Source: Arenicellaceae bacterium (GTDB lineage: Bacteria > Pseudomonadota > Gammaproteobacteria > Arenicellales > Arenicellaceae). Taken from it: a DNA stretch of 64,000 bases. Where the stretch lies: NCBI GenBank assembly GCA_029246505.1, contig JAQWNC010000015.1:83662-147661 (forward strand). Direction: 5' to 3'. The stretch's first letter is position 1, and each line of letters starts with the position of its first letter. The position numbers were made by a program, and so were the translations under genes. The notes beneath the pieces are model-generated. The model had not been told where the DNA came from. It saw nothing but the letters and a program-made list of their open reading frames with translations, and did no database searches. This document shows, piece by piece, positions 1 through 9,569 of this stretch.

Positions 1-516
1 GATGCTGGTGAGAACCCCGATCAAGTAGGCGAACTAAATAACACCGCTTTGATCATGGCCGTATTTTCCGCTGACCCACGTATGGTTGAGAGCCTCATTC
101 GCGCAGGTGCTAATTTAAACCTCCAGGGAAACAATATGTACACCGCCCTACATGCCGCTGTACACGTAAACAGCGGCCTATGTATGCAGCTCTTGGTGTC
201 TGAGGGCGCGAACCCGAATCTCCCAGACTCGCTGGGGCATACACCACTGCACCTTGCCGCTAGCTTTGGGAACCTGCGAGCAACCCAATCGCTCCTAAGC
301 GCAGGCGCTAAACTTGAGACCATGGCTCACGGTAATCGTACTCCACTGTTATTGGCGGCCGAACTTGGCCACACTATGGTGGTAAAAGAGTTACTGAAGC
401 GAGGGGCAAACCCTAATGTCGTTTCAGTATGGGAGCAAACTCCGTTGAATATGGCAACGGCTCACGACTACAAGGAAATTGTTACTTTGCTAAAAACCGC
501 TGGTGCCGTCAAATAG
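1..516 (+). CDS. Ankyrin-repeat protein, 3' part (5' end outside window)
   Basis: The frame is open from base 1, so the gene begins upstream of the window; the visible part is 171 codons ending in TAG. It consists of consecutive ankyrin repeats of about 33 residues, with recurring T-A-L-H-A-A / T-P-L-H-L-A-A helices followed by G-A-N-x-N loops (for example GANLNL, GANPNL, GANPNV). Ankyrin repeats mediate protein-protein contacts; no enzymatic domain is visible here. The first internal ATG (49) is not a convincing start because repeat-like sequence already precedes it. The partner and cellular site cannot be told from this fragment. Confidence 0.85.
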   Translation, partial: DAGENPDQVGELNNTALIMAVFSADPRMVESLIRAGANLNLQGNNMYTALHAAVHVNSGLCMQLLVSEGANPNLPDSLGHTPLHLAASFGNLRATQSLLSAGAKLETMAHGNRTPLLLAAELGHTMVVKELLKRGANPNVVSVWEQTPLNMATAHDYKEIVTLLKTAGAVK

Positions 517-588
517 GCTATTAGCCTAGCGCCAGACAAGTAACAAAGTTTTGCAAAACTTAATTACGCCTGTTTAGGTGCAGTAGGC

Positions 589-2040
589 TTAAGTTCGAGC
601 CGGAACTTCTGGATAATCCAGCCCTACGTATTGCTGCATTAACCGAACCAGCTGATTACTATACCCAGCCTCATTGTCATACCAAACGTACAGAACAGCT
701 CGGTCACCCTCCACTATTGTGGCCTCCCCATCTACTACCCCAGCAGCCGTTGTGCCTACCATGTCAGACGACACAACTTCGGTCGACCAAGTAGAGCCGA
801 TTTGATCCTGGTAGCGTGAGTTGTACGAAACATCGCGTAAAAAATTATTCATTTCTTCACGTGTAGTTTCCCTACCCAAATTAAGATTGGTGACCACCAT
901 CGAAACATTTGGCGTCGGCACCCGAATTGCGTTGCCAGTCAATTTACCTGCTAACTCGGGAACTGCTTTAGCAATCGCTTTAGCTGCCCCGGTAGAAGTC
1001 AACACCATATTCAGCGGCGCACTTCTACCTCTTCTATCTGCAGAATGATAATTGTCGATTAAGTTCTGATCATTGGTATAAGAGTGAATCGTCTCTACGT
1101 GTCCAGACTTAACCCCAAACTTATCGTTAATTACCTTAAGTACCGGCACAATCGCGTTGGTCGTGCATGATGCTGCACTAAGAATATTGTCTTCGGCAGA
1201 CAATATATCGTTGTTAATGCCATACACTATATTTTTAATATCTCCCTTAGCTGGTGCTGTCAAAAGAACTTTAGCGACCCCTTTCGCCTTAAGGTGCTGG
1301 CCGAGGCCCGCTTCATCTTTCCAGACGCCGGTGTTATCGACAACCAGTGCATCATTAATCCCATACACGGTGTAGTCTATCTTACTTGGCGAACCCGCGT
1401 AAATAAATTGAATATAGTTTCCATTTACTACTAAAACCCGCTTTTCTCGATCCACCGACACAGAACCTTCAAAGTTACCGTGCACAGAATCACGGCGAAG
1501 TAAACTCGCACGTTTAAGTAAATCTGCTACTTCATCTCCCTTGGAACGGACCACCACAGCACGAAGCCGCATTTTCTCACCTGAGCCTGCTCGATCGACC
1601 AGTAAGCGGGTCAAAATTCGACCAATTCGACCAAAACCGTATAACACTACATCTTTTGGCTCTATATCGCGCTCATCGCAGCCATCCATTACAGTAGTAA
1701 GGCGGCTGTTTAAGAAAGCATCCATATCGGATTGCTCCCCGACTAGATATTCTTGCGCCAACTTCCCCAAATCTAAACGAGCAGGACACAAGCTCAATTC
1801 ACCAATTTTCTGTAGCATTTCAAAACTGACTTTAATATCCAACTCATTGCCGACTATAAGCCGCGCAAAACGATGTGCCTTTACGATATCAATGGTCGTT
1901 GCTGGCACCATCTTTCGGCCAAACATTCGTAACACTAAACCGCGCTGACGATACAAAAGTCCCAGTATCGGAATCATTTGTTCCGCTAAAGTAATTTTTT
2001 CGTTCCAGGCGTCTAAGTGGGAATCGATAACCTCACGCAC
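589..2040 (-). CDS. gap: Long-form glyceraldehyde-3-phosphate dehydrogenase
   Basis: This 483-residue protein oxidises glyceraldehyde-3-phosphate to 1,3-bisphosphoglycerate with NAD(P) and phosphate, or runs in reverse. A Rossmann motif GFGRIGR lies at about 135-141, the active-site SCTTN has its cysteine at about 292, and the base histidine is in HSYTND at about 319. The roughly 130-residue N-terminal extension is absent from ordinary ~335-residue GAPDH but is typical of the long GAPDH found in Pseudomonas and Vibrio relatives; its function is not evident. The start is GTG at 2040, supported by GGAG about nine bases upstream. The gene stands alone, divergent from the sulfurtransferase gene. 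Whether it works in glycolysis or gluconeogenesis is not decidable here. Confidence 0.93.
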   Translation of the reverse strand: MREVIDSHLDAWNEKITLAEQMIPILGLLYRQRGLVLRMFGRKMVPATTIDIVKAHRFARLIVGNELDIKVSFEMLQKIGELSLCPARLDLGKLAQEYLVGEQSDMDAFLNSRLTTVMDGCDERDIEPKDVVLYGFGRIGRILTRLLVDRAGSGEKMRLRAVVVRSKGDEVADLLKRASLLRRDSVHGNFEGSVSVDREKRVLVVNGNYIQFIYAGSPSKIDYTVYGINDALVVDNTGVWKDEAGLGQHLKAKGVAKVLLTAPAKGDIKNIVYGINNDILSAEDNILSAASCTTNAIVPVLKVINDKFGVKSGHVETIHSYTNDQNLIDNYHSADRRGRSAPLNMVLTSTGAAKAIAKAVPELAGKLTGNAIRVPTPNVSMVVTNLNLGRETTREEMNNFLRDVSYNSRYQDQIGSTWSTEVVSSDMVGTTAAGVVDGEATIVEGDRAVLYVWYDNEAGYSNQLVRLMQQYVGLDYPEVPART

Positions 2041-2390
2041 GTCGCTTATCTCCGTAAATGGTGTTGCTGAGTGGCTGAACCACTCTTTAAGCTAAAATTC
2101 GGGGGGCCTGAATAATACCAAATTCAGTTTGAAAATAGTCAGTAGTGACCAACAAAAACCTAAATCATAGTAATTAATTGACTCAATTGTTCGCTAAGCG
2201 CTGTGCAATAACAAATATGGCGGCTTAAATATGTTCGATGCGGCTAAACACGCCTATTGACGCGATATTTTTGAACCTTGATATCGCCAATTCGGAAAAC
2301 CAAATTAAAGCTAAATGTGCAGTTCTCATCTACTATACAAGAAGTAAGCTGACTAAGCGGTCACCTCGTGGTACAAACCACAGGTTCTTG
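2041..2390. other. 350-bp divergent intergenic region
   Basis: This region separates two divergent genes and should hold both promoters. It contains a short perfect hairpin, GAGTGG-CTGAA-CCACTC, at 2069-2085 in the 5' leader of the gap transcript. I saw no coding remnant, tRNA or recognised riboswitch. Confidence 0.4.
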
Positions 2391-3374
2391 ATGCGATTCG
2401 AAAAATTTGATCCTATGGCTACTTATTCCAATTTACTAAAACGTCTACTTGTTATTTGTTTGTGCATGGCTATTGCTAGCTGCTCTCGAACCGGGGATGA
2501 GGTTGTGGTCGACCCAACCTTGCGCGAATCAGTATTAATCTCAGCGCCAGAGTTAACCGGACAAGTTACAAATCCAGTTTACCGAATTCTCGATATTGCT
2601 CAGGTTCCTGAGGAATACGCACGCGGGCATATCGATGGTGCACTTTTTGTTGATTGGCGCACCGAAATGATAGACCCCGAAACTCCGAAGCTATTTAACT
2701 TACCTCCACAAGCAATGTACGAAAGCTTAATGGACCGACTCGGAATTAGCCCGGAATCAACGGTAGTACTATACGATAATTTTAACAGTCGGTTTGCAAC
2801 GCGGATGTTTTGGACCATGCGATATTATGGCCATAGCTCAATTAAAATATTGGATGGCGGCCGTGGTGCCTGGCAGGCAGCCGGGCTCGAATTAGTCACA
2901 GAAATACCAAGTGTAACCGCTAGCGATTATAGAGTATCGACCATCAACACTGAATTACTCGCTGAAATGCCGTTTATTAAATCGCGCTTGGCAACTGATG
3001 GCTTTGGCCTAGTAGATGGCCGACCGCACACACAATACACCGGGGAGGCTCCAGGAACCGTATATCACACCGGCAGTGAGCACGCTGGACGGGGCCATAT
3101 CTACGGGGCTCAGAATGTACCTTGGGCAACAAATTTTAATGAAGACGGTAGCTTCAAAAATAATGCTGAGCTGCTGGAACTGTACGCTCCGCATGGCCTA
3201 ACACCCGATAAAACAATTGTTACCTACTGCAATGAAGGCCTTCACGCATCTCCGCCATGGTTCGTAATGCACGAACTACTAGGCTACCCAGACGTCAAAT
3301 TATATGACAGTTCAATGGGCGAGTGGGCGAATCAAGCAGAACCCAATCTAATTCTCGGCGAACATTGTATGTAA
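2391..3374 (+). CDS. Rhodanese-type sulfurtransferase lipoprotein
   Basis: Two rhodanese domains in tandem (roughly residues 50-165 and 190-320) resemble thiosulfate/mercaptopyruvate sulfurtransferases of the SseA type. The C-terminal domain keeps the active-site cysteine in the loop TYCNEGLHAS; the N-terminal domain has aspartate in the corresponding loop (YDNFNSR), as usual for the non-catalytic half. A lipoprotein signal is clear: basic N terminus, hydrophobic stretch and lipobox A-I-A-S-C, so the mature enzyme is probably membrane-anchored and outside the cytoplasm, unlike cytoplasmic SseA. ATG 2391 is preceded by a weak AGG; ATG 2415 would also leave an intact signal, and an ATG at 2238 gives an implausibly long leader. 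The natural sulfur donor is unknown. Confidence 0.85.
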   Translation: MRFEKFDPMATYSNLLKRLLVICLCMAIASCSRTGDEVVVDPTLRESVLISAPELTGQVTNPVYRILDIAQVPEEYARGHIDGALFVDWRTEMIDPETPKLFNLPPQAMYESLMDRLGISPESTVVLYDNFNSRFATRMFWTMRYYGHSSIKILDGGRGAWQAAGLELVTEIPSVTASDYRVSTINTELLAEMPFIKSRLATDGFGLVDGRPHTQYTGEAPGTVYHTGSEHAGRGHIYGAQNVPWATNFNEDGSFKNNAELLELYAPHGLTPDKTIVTYCNEGLHASPPWFVMHELLGYPDVKLYDSSMGEWANQAEPNLILGEHCM

Positions 3375-3464
3375 AGCAGCAACTTTTTTGATCTGGCAGA
3401 ATTGAACAAACAAAGCACCGAAATACTATTATACGGCGTCAGGATCTCTTATAGAATTGAACTC

Positions 3465-4472
3465 TCACTCTTGCGGCGCCAACAAGTTTTCCATCGTTTG
3501 GGTAAATTGGTCAGCCTTAAAACTGGCAAATTGAAATTCCCAGCCATCAACCGCGCGCCGAAAACCTTCAAGCTCGGCATTAGATAAAACAGTAGATTGC
3601 TGATCTGTGGGAGTTACTTCCAACCGAAACCAACTAATCTCTTCGTCTGCCTCATCAATATATCGACTAGACACGATTTGAGTTTCATCACTTAACCTAA
3701 AAGTCGTAGTCGTATCTGCCGGCTTGACGGTTTGTACTGATTCGATCTGAGCTCGAACCTTTTCAAAGTTAAGCCCAAATAGCGCCGCGCCGATTGAATC
3801 TAATATAGAGGCGTACTTAAGCGAGCGGCCTTCTGGCAGCTCACTCAATAGATACGAAACATCGTCGCCGAGAATTATGTTCACAGATTCACCATTGCTA
3901 TGCACAATACTAACTTCGAGCACATCGCTTGCATCGATGTTGGTCAATTCAGTGTTCAACCAAGTAGTAGCATCAAAGCTTATGTTTACATCGGCATCTA
4001 CTAACCAAGCAGTAGACTGATCGACTTGTCGCGCGTAGCGGTAAGATCCTGGGGTGTCACCAAAAAGTATGGCCGCCTTACCCGTATCCCAATCAAGCGT
4101 TAATTCAACTGTATTTCCTTCTGGCGAGACTCCTTCAACGCCAAGGCGTTTATAGTATTCAGGCTTTGAAGTCTTTTCTTCAATCGTCCTGGCAGAAGCG
4201 ATGGTTCGCAGAAACACAGCCAGCTGCGCAGTATCCACCAAATAGTTCTGAGCCTGTGCCAATACCCAGTCACCAGAGGCGTTCCGCTCAATTAGCAGTT
4301 GATCTGTACCATTGCGTAATTCAAGTTTGTGAATATCATCAAGCCGAGAATCAACTTCTGGCACGAATAAATTACCATTGCTGATCATTTCATCCTTATT
4401 TTGTAATACTAGAACTAGCATCAGCATTACCAAAATAACTGCCGACAATCTAATCAATGATGACTTGCTCAT
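3465..4472 (-). CDS. DUF4340 domain protein, last gene of Gld-like ABC operon
   Basis: This 335-residue protein has one N-terminal membrane segment (about 6-24) and a large extracytoplasmic part made of DUF4340-type beta-rich repeats, recognisable from the LELRNG...DWVLAQ...Y-VD opening and the Y-KRLGV segment. DUF4340 proteins are usually encoded beside GldG-like ABC auxiliary proteins, exactly as here: it follows the 4546-6516 gene by about 70 bases on the same strand. I infer that it is the extracytoplasmic partner of that transporter. Substrate unknown. No catalytic motif is visible. Confidence 0.85.
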   Translation of the reverse strand: MSKSSLIRLSAVILVMLMLVLVLQNKDEMISNGNLFVPEVDSRLDDIHKLELRNGTDQLLIERNASGDWVLAQAQNYLVDTAQLAVFLRTIASARTIEEKTSKPEYYKRLGVEGVSPEGNTVELTLDWDTGKAAILFGDTPGSYRYARQVDQSTAWLVDADVNISFDATTWLNTELTNIDASDVLEVSIVHSNGESVNIILGDDVSYLLSELPEGRSLKYASILDSIGAALFGLNFEKVRAQIESVQTVKPADTTTTFRLSDETQIVSSRYIDEADEEISWFRLEVTPTDQQSTVLSNAELEGFRRAVDGWEFQFASFKADQFTQTMENLLAPQE

Positions 4473-4545
4473 GTAGCGCTCCCAATTAATCTTACTTTTA
4501 ATACCATCAATTAGTAATTAGCAGTTATTAACCAACGGTATAAAC

Positions 4546-6516
4546 CTACGCGCTCGAACGAGCTGAACGTTTACCAAAATGGACCATCACACCAAATACT
4601 AAAATTAAAAGCGGCACCAAGCCTATATTTACTGCTTTTAACAAACTCCCTAATCGATCAATATCCTGATCTAAATTTCGGCGCACAGCACGGAGCTCGG
4701 TTCGAATTCGACCTCGTTCCTGCAAAAATCGATCTAACTCTGTTTGTTGTTGTGGCGTAAACGCCATAGTGTCAGAACCTTCCTGACGATTACTTTGCAG
4801 CTCACCCAGGCGCTGTTCCAAACGAGCTAATTCAGTTTGTAGCGTTTGCTCAGTTTCTCGATACTGTTCCTCGGCAGACACCCGCATCCCCTCTACTAAA
4901 GTAAACGGGCGATTGGTTGTTCCTCGACTTCTCACATTTATCAAATCTGCAGAACCGGTAAGATTATCCAAAGCGTTAATAACAAAATTGCCATTATCTG
5001 CAAACGCAGAAGGTATACGCTGGCCAAAGAAACTTTGCACCTGAACCCACAATCGATCACTTAAGAAGTCCACATCGGCCACAATAACCATTTGGCTATC
5101 AGCAACAGATTCGAGTAAATGTTTTGGATATTCCTTCTTATCTACCCCTTGCCGGTCCGACTCCGGATTCACTACACCAACTGGACGACCCTCTGGGAAG
5201 GCCGTTTTAATCGGTCCGGAAAAACGCGCGGCAATTACCCGAGTCTCACCAATGCCATCAAATTGATCAAACAGAGCTTGTGGGTCCTGACTAAATTGAA
5301 ACAGCATGCTCTCAACCGTTTCTGTTCTGTCGCTAGAATTAATCAGTGGCTGCATTAACAAAGAGCTTTGCTCATTCAAACTTAAATAACCCGCAGCAGA
5401 TACATTTACGGTTTCTAATTCGGCAGTAATAATATCATCGCTGTCGATCGTTTCATCTGTAGCGCCAATAATCCCCGGATGCTTAAGCGGCTGTCCTCCG
5501 GGACCGGAAACAGCCAGCGCATAAACAGGATCCAAGACAACCTGATCTATCAAAAACTCCAACCCCCACGCCTCAAATATTTTTCCTAAAGTTGAAGCTC
5601 CAGGCTGTGGCGGCATTCCCTGCCCCATTGGTTCACCGGGAGCCGCTTCGGCCAACGGATCAACAAATATCAATGCCTTGCCACCGGCCAAAAGATACTG
5701 GTCAATGCTATACAAAGTCTCGTCGCTGAAGCCCGTAGGGTGAATAAGCCAAAGCAAACTAATATCTTCGTCAATCTCTGTCACAGATTGACCAATCTCC
5801 TGCACGTCAAATAATCCGCGAGCCTGTTCGACAACCATCCACGGTTGACTCGGCTGCCCGGTTCTCGGATCTATTGCTCCGGTGACATTGACACTACTTA
5901 ACAGCCCAATTTTAGTTCGTTCCGGTGTGGCTAAATTTGAAACTAATTTAGCCACATCGTACTCAAGAAATGACTCCCGAACTGGGGCAAAGAAAGGGAT
6001 ATTTTGTTCATCACCAATTGTATTGGTACCTACCAACCCTAGATAAAGAGGGTCTTCGCCAATGCCGCCAGACACTCCTTGCAAACCATATTGCGCAGCA
6101 CGGTCTTCATCTTCCGAAAATGGCACCGGATCAAATTCGCTTAGCTTTAATTTACCGTTACTTCGATCCTCAAACTCCCGAAGTATTTCACGAACCCGCT
6201 GAGCATACCCACGTAAACTTTGCAGGTCTTCGCTGGCCTGATCAGAAAAAAATAAATATAAATTTATCGGCTCCTCAATACTTGAAAGTAACTTTTTGGT
6301 TCCATCTGAAAGGGTATAAAGTTTATTTTCAGTTAAATCGATCTTCCAGCCGTTGAACAACAAGTTACTGAGCATAACTGCGACTACAAAACCAATCGCT
6401 AGTAAAGCAAGGCTTAGCCCGGCGATTTTATCGCTCTTCTTTGCTCCGGGAATAGTAATTGCACCAGGAACAACGTTGTTCGAGTTCGAAGGTTTCTTAG
6501 CAGTAGTTTTTGTCAT
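4546..6516 (-). CDS. GldG-like ABC transporter auxiliary protein
   Basis: A 656-residue protein with a membrane segment near residues 33-55, a large extracytoplasmic region of the ABC_transp_aux/GldG type (opening FNGWKIDLTENKLYTLSDGT, then a ThuA-like fold with LLWLIHPTGFSD), a predicted charged coiled coil near 555-625 rich in E/R/Q, and a C-terminal membrane segment near 630-650. In Bacteroidetes, GldG accompanies GldA and GldF in gliding; in proteobacteria the same set occurs without gliding and its cargo is unknown. Here it lies 20 bases behind the permease gene and in front of DUF4340, so one transcript is likely. Confidence 0.85.
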   Translation of the reverse strand: MTKTTAKKPSNSNNVVPGAITIPGAKKSDKIAGLSLALLAIGFVVAVMLSNLLFNGWKIDLTENKLYTLSDGTKKLLSSIEEPINLYLFFSDQASEDLQSLRGYAQRVREILREFEDRSNGKLKLSEFDPVPFSEDEDRAAQYGLQGVSGGIGEDPLYLGLVGTNTIGDEQNIPFFAPVRESFLEYDVAKLVSNLATPERTKIGLLSSVNVTGAIDPRTGQPSQPWMVVEQARGLFDVQEIGQSVTEIDEDISLLWLIHPTGFSDETLYSIDQYLLAGGKALIFVDPLAEAAPGEPMGQGMPPQPGASTLGKIFEAWGLEFLIDQVVLDPVYALAVSGPGGQPLKHPGIIGATDETIDSDDIITAELETVNVSAAGYLSLNEQSSLLMQPLINSSDRTETVESMLFQFSQDPQALFDQFDGIGETRVIAARFSGPIKTAFPEGRPVGVVNPESDRQGVDKKEYPKHLLESVADSQMVIVADVDFLSDRLWVQVQSFFGQRIPSAFADNGNFVINALDNLTGSADLINVRSRGTTNRPFTLVEGMRVSAEEQYRETEQTLQTELARLEQRLGELQSNRQEGSDTMAFTPQQQTELDRFLQERGRIRTELRAVRRNLDQDIDRLGSLLKAVNIGLVPLLILVFGVMVHFGKRSARSSA

Positions 6517-6536
6517 ATCTCTATCTCAGCCTAGCC

Positions 6537-7271
6537 CTAATCAGCCTGTTTCATTTGCAAAACAACTGTATTGGCATACAAGAATACGCCTATTAACAGC
6601 ACAAAATAAACGATATCGCGCAGGTCAATGACACCATTACTTATACTTAAAAAGTGGGTCATAAAGCTAAGCGATGCAATCCCGTCAACAAGTATTTGTG
6701 GCGCCCAGCCTGAAAATAAATTCAGAACCAACGGAAACCCGGCTAGTAAAAACCCAAAGCAGACAACTACGGTCAATATAAAGGCAATAACCTGATTGCG
6801 CGTTAACGCTGACAAACAGGCCCCAATCGCCAAAAACCCCCCGGCCATCATTAAACTGCCAATATAGGCCGCCAAAATTGCACCATTATCTGGGGCACCA
6901 AGAATGTTTACCGTAATCCATATTGGAAAACTAAGCGCCAACGCAAGGCCCGTAAACATCCAGGCAGCTAAGAACTTCCCAAGTACCGCCTGCCACGGTG
7001 TTACTGGAAGCGTCATTAAAAATTCAATTGTGCCGGACTTACGCTCTTCAGCCCACAGGCGCATAGTTAACGCAGGCACCAGAAACAAGTACAGCCATGG
7101 GTGGTAATCAAAAAATGGCCTAAGGTCTGCTTGGCCTCGCTCATAGAAACTGCCAATTTCAAAGGTGAACGTTGCCGTAAGCACCAGAAAAATGATTAGA
7201 AAAACATACGCGACTGGCGTAGCAAAGTACTCTGCTAGCTCCCTATCAAATATAGCTTTGGTTACACTCAT
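6537..7271 (-). CDS. ABC-2 type permease (GldF-like)
   Basis: This 244-residue integral membrane protein has about six hydrophobic segments and begins with the family signature FDRELAEYFATPVAYVF. The cytoplasmic loop EERKSGTIEFLMTLPV, typical of ABC-2/NosY/GldF permeases, is present. It would form the channel with the ATPase encoded just upstream; the two genes overlap by four bases (ATGA, 7268-7271), implying translational coupling. The substrate is not predictable. Confidence 0.88.
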   Translation of the reverse strand: MSVTKAIFDRELAEYFATPVAYVFLIIFLVLTATFTFEIGSFYERGQADLRPFFDYHPWLYLFLVPALTMRLWAEERKSGTIEFLMTLPVTPWQAVLGKFLAAWMFTGLALALSFPIWITVNILGAPDNGAILAAYIGSLMMAGGFLAIGACLSALTRNQVIAFILTVVVCFGFLLAGFPLVLNLFSGWAPQILVDGIASLSFMTHFLSISNGVIDLRDIVYFVLLIGVFLYANTVVLQMKQAD

Positions 7272-7990
7272 GCTGTTTTTCCTCCTGTTATTTCTCGAAA
7301 TATATCGTCAAGCTTTCCAGTCGGGGATTCTAAAATAAGCTCACTCGGCGTCGCATCTCGCAAAATCTTACCTTCAGCAATAATCAAGGCACGAGTACAC
7401 AACGCCTCAACTTCCTCGAGAATGTGAGTGGAAATCAGGATTAACTTATTTGCCGACATCGATGTGATCAGCTCACGCACTTCGTGTTTTTGGTTCGGGT
7501 CTAACCCATCAGTTGGCTCATCCAAAATCAAAATATCCGGATCATGGAGTATCGCTTGCGCGAGTCCCACACGGCGTTTAAACCCTTTAGATAGCGTTTC
7601 AATATTCTGATCCAGAACTGATTCTAAATGAAGCGCCGCAATCACTTCGGCCATACGAGTTTCAAGTAAGTCACCACTAATATCTCTCACTTTTGCGACA
7701 AAGCCCAATAAAGAACGCGGCGTCATATCCGAATAGCTCGGCGCGCCTTCTGGCAGATACCCCATCCGCTTTCTAGCAGCTAAAGAGTCGGTTCCAACAT
7801 CGTATCCGGCGACGGTAATCTGACCACTTGTGGGCGGAATAAATCCAGTGATCATCTTCATTGTGGTCGATTTACCAGCGCCATTCGGACCTAATAGGCC
7901 AATAACCTCACCGGCAGCGCAATCAAATGAAAGCTCATCAACCGCAACAAACGATCCAAATTTCTTGGTTAGATTATTTACATTAATCAT
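7268..7990 (-). CDS. ABC transporter ATP-binding protein (GldA-like)
   Basis: First gene of the four-gene operon. The 240-residue subunit has Walker A GPNGAGKST (about 34-42), a signature loop LSKGFKRR (less canonical than LSGGQ, as common in GldA/CcmA-type ATPases), Walker B ILILDEPTDGLDP and the switch histidine in STHI. It would energise the 6537-7271 permease. GldA-like ATPases of this subfamily are most similar to exporters; no drug or heme link is visible in the neighbourhood. Confidence 0.92.
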   Translation of the reverse strand: MINVNNLTKKFGSFVAVDELSFDCAAGEVIGLLGPNGAGKSTTMKMITGFIPPTSGQITVAGYDVGTDSLAARKRMGYLPEGAPSYSDMTPRSLLGFVAKVRDISGDLLETRMAEVIAALHLESVLDQNIETLSKGFKRRVGLAQAILHDPDILILDEPTDGLDPNQKHEVRELITSMSANKLILISTHILEEVEALCTRALIIAEGKILRDATPSELILESPTGKLDDIFREITGGKTA

Positions 7991-8210
7991 ACGTATAACA
8001 AATCCTGAGAAGCTAATAAAAACCCAGTATACCAGTACTGTCTGATCTGGAGTATTGCGCCCTGAATGAGCATCTTATAGAAATAATCTTGCCTTCTGTT
8101 CGAATTTTTTCAAGGCGCTTATCTTAACAGTTTATCAAAGTCATCGCTTTACCCGATAAAGTTAATCGAACTAAACACCGTACATTTGATACTTGTTTTA
8201 TAATCAGCCA

Positions 8211-8900
8211 ATGAGCAAAGTATTTTTCACCCATCATCTGTTTGATTTTTTGGCTGAGCTAGAAAAAAATAATACTCGCGACTGGTTTAACACCAATAAA
8301 TATCGCTATATTGAGTATGTGCGCGAACCGATGCTAGACTTTATCGAAGCCTTGGGTAAACCATTGCTTGAAATTAGTGAGTACTTTGTCGCAGACCCGC
8401 GCGGAAACGGTGGATCAATGTTTCGCATCTACCGCGATACCCGATTCTCAAAAGATAAAACGCCGTATAAAACGCATGTCAGCATGCAATTACGACATGA
8501 AGCAGGCAGGGATGCGCATGCCCCAGGCTTTTATTTACAGCTTAAACCGGGTGGCTGTACGTTAAGTGGAGGCATATATCGAGGCGATAACGCAGCATTG
8601 AATATGATTCGTGAACGTATAGTAGCCAAGACAGAACAATGGGACTCTTTGCAATCTGATAGTATCTTCGCCCAATCGTTTGGTCATATCTACGGGGAAG
8701 GCCTGAAACGCGTCCCTCGGGGTTTTGATAAACAACACCCTTGCGCAGAAGATTTAAAACGCAAAACATTCTTCGTGCGTTATGAGTTTGATGACGAACT
8801 CGCTTTATCTAACGAATTTATAAGCGAAACTACGCGTCTTTTTTCGGCTGCATCGCCCTTTATGCACTTTATTACCAGCGCAATTGGTCTAAGATATTGA
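8211..8900 (+). CDS. DUF2461 / TIGR02453 family protein
   Basis: A cytoplasmic protein of about 229 residues with the family hallmarks: opening F-F-L-x-E-L-x-x-N-N-x-R-D-W-F (residues about 10-25), then GNGGSMFRIYRDTRFSKDKTPYKTH, and the GFYLQL and GGG-IYRG-type segments. The family is widespread but its biochemical role is not established. I place the start at ATG 8211; a TTG at 8193 in frame has no better ribosome site. It lies upstream of a lipoprotein gene on the same strand with a 56-base gap. Confidence 0.85.
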   Translation: MSKVFFTHHLFDFLAELEKNNTRDWFNTNKYRYIEYVREPMLDFIEALGKPLLEISEYFVADPRGNGGSMFRIYRDTRFSKDKTPYKTHVSMQLRHEAGRDAHAPGFYLQLKPGGCTLSGGIYRGDNAALNMIRERIVAKTEQWDSLQSDSIFAQSFGHIYGEGLKRVPRGFDKQHPCAEDLKRKTFFVRYEFDDELALSNEFISETTRLFSAASPFMHFITSAIGLRY

Positions 8901-8956
8901 GCCCAGACACTACTTATGTAGTTAACACGTTACTACTTTAAGCCAATGGAAATTTG

Positions 8957-9490
8957 ATGTTTCGACTTATCCCCGTATTTCTACTCATTACCAGCTTGAC
9001 TAGCTGTGTTACCGCTCCGCCAGAAACTACAGATTGGCCAAGCGATTTACCGCCTCGTGCGCTTTACGAAACCGCATGGGCACAGGACATGGGTAACCAA
9101 AAAGTGCAAAGTCTTAACAGCTACCTAAGATGGGTGCTGCGCTTCTATCAAGGGTGGCCAGTGTACGACTACGGGTGGTTGGACATTACTCGCGACGTGT
9201 TGACCTCCATGAAGGACCCTGTGGAAAAGGAGTTAGTCACGCAGCGTTTGGTCGAAATGGGCCAGCTGATATCTCTTGAGTGGTCAAAAGATTCGTCAGA
9301 TCGCTATATTCGCACGCCAACAATTAACGCCTGGGGTGATGCGCTGCGTGAGGCCGTTGAACGCGAAGAAGTACAGGTTTTAACCAATCGAATATTTGAA
9401 GATATTGATCAACTGGCCAATCAGCAACTATCAATAAGCAACATCACGTTAAAACGATACTATGACATTGAAGAAGAAGACTTTTTTTAG
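8957..9490 (+). CDS. Putative lipoprotein, unknown function
   Basis: A 177-residue protein opening with a hydrophobic signal and lipobox L-T-S-C (cysteine at about 17), so it is probably membrane-anchored. The mature part is largely helical and acidic, with conserved-looking aromatic segments (YLRWVLRFYQGWPVYDYGWL) that resemble uncharacterised marine gammaproteobacterial lipoproteins. ATG 8957 has GGA seven bases upstream, whereas the adjacent TTG at 8954 adds one residue only. It may be cotranscribed with the DUF2461 gene. I do not recognise a function. Confidence 0.7.
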   Translation: MFRLIPVFLLITSLTSCVTAPPETTDWPSDLPPRALYETAWAQDMGNQKVQSLNSYLRWVLRFYQGWPVYDYGWLDITRDVLTSMKDPVEKELVTQRLVEMGQLISLEWSKDSSDRYIRTPTINAWGDALREAVEREEVQVLTNRIFEDIDQLANQQLSISNITLKRYYDIEEEDFF

Positions 9491-9569
9491 CGCTCTCGCG
9501 ACTTATAACGTCGGCAAAAGTGCTCATATATTTCTAAGTAGATCGCTTGGTGAATTTTAGCTACACCAC

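Noticed and set aside
2069..2085. Hairpin upstream of gap as a riboswitch or terminator
   Set aside because: Only a 6-bp stem with no T run in the transcript direction and no conserved aptamer sequence.
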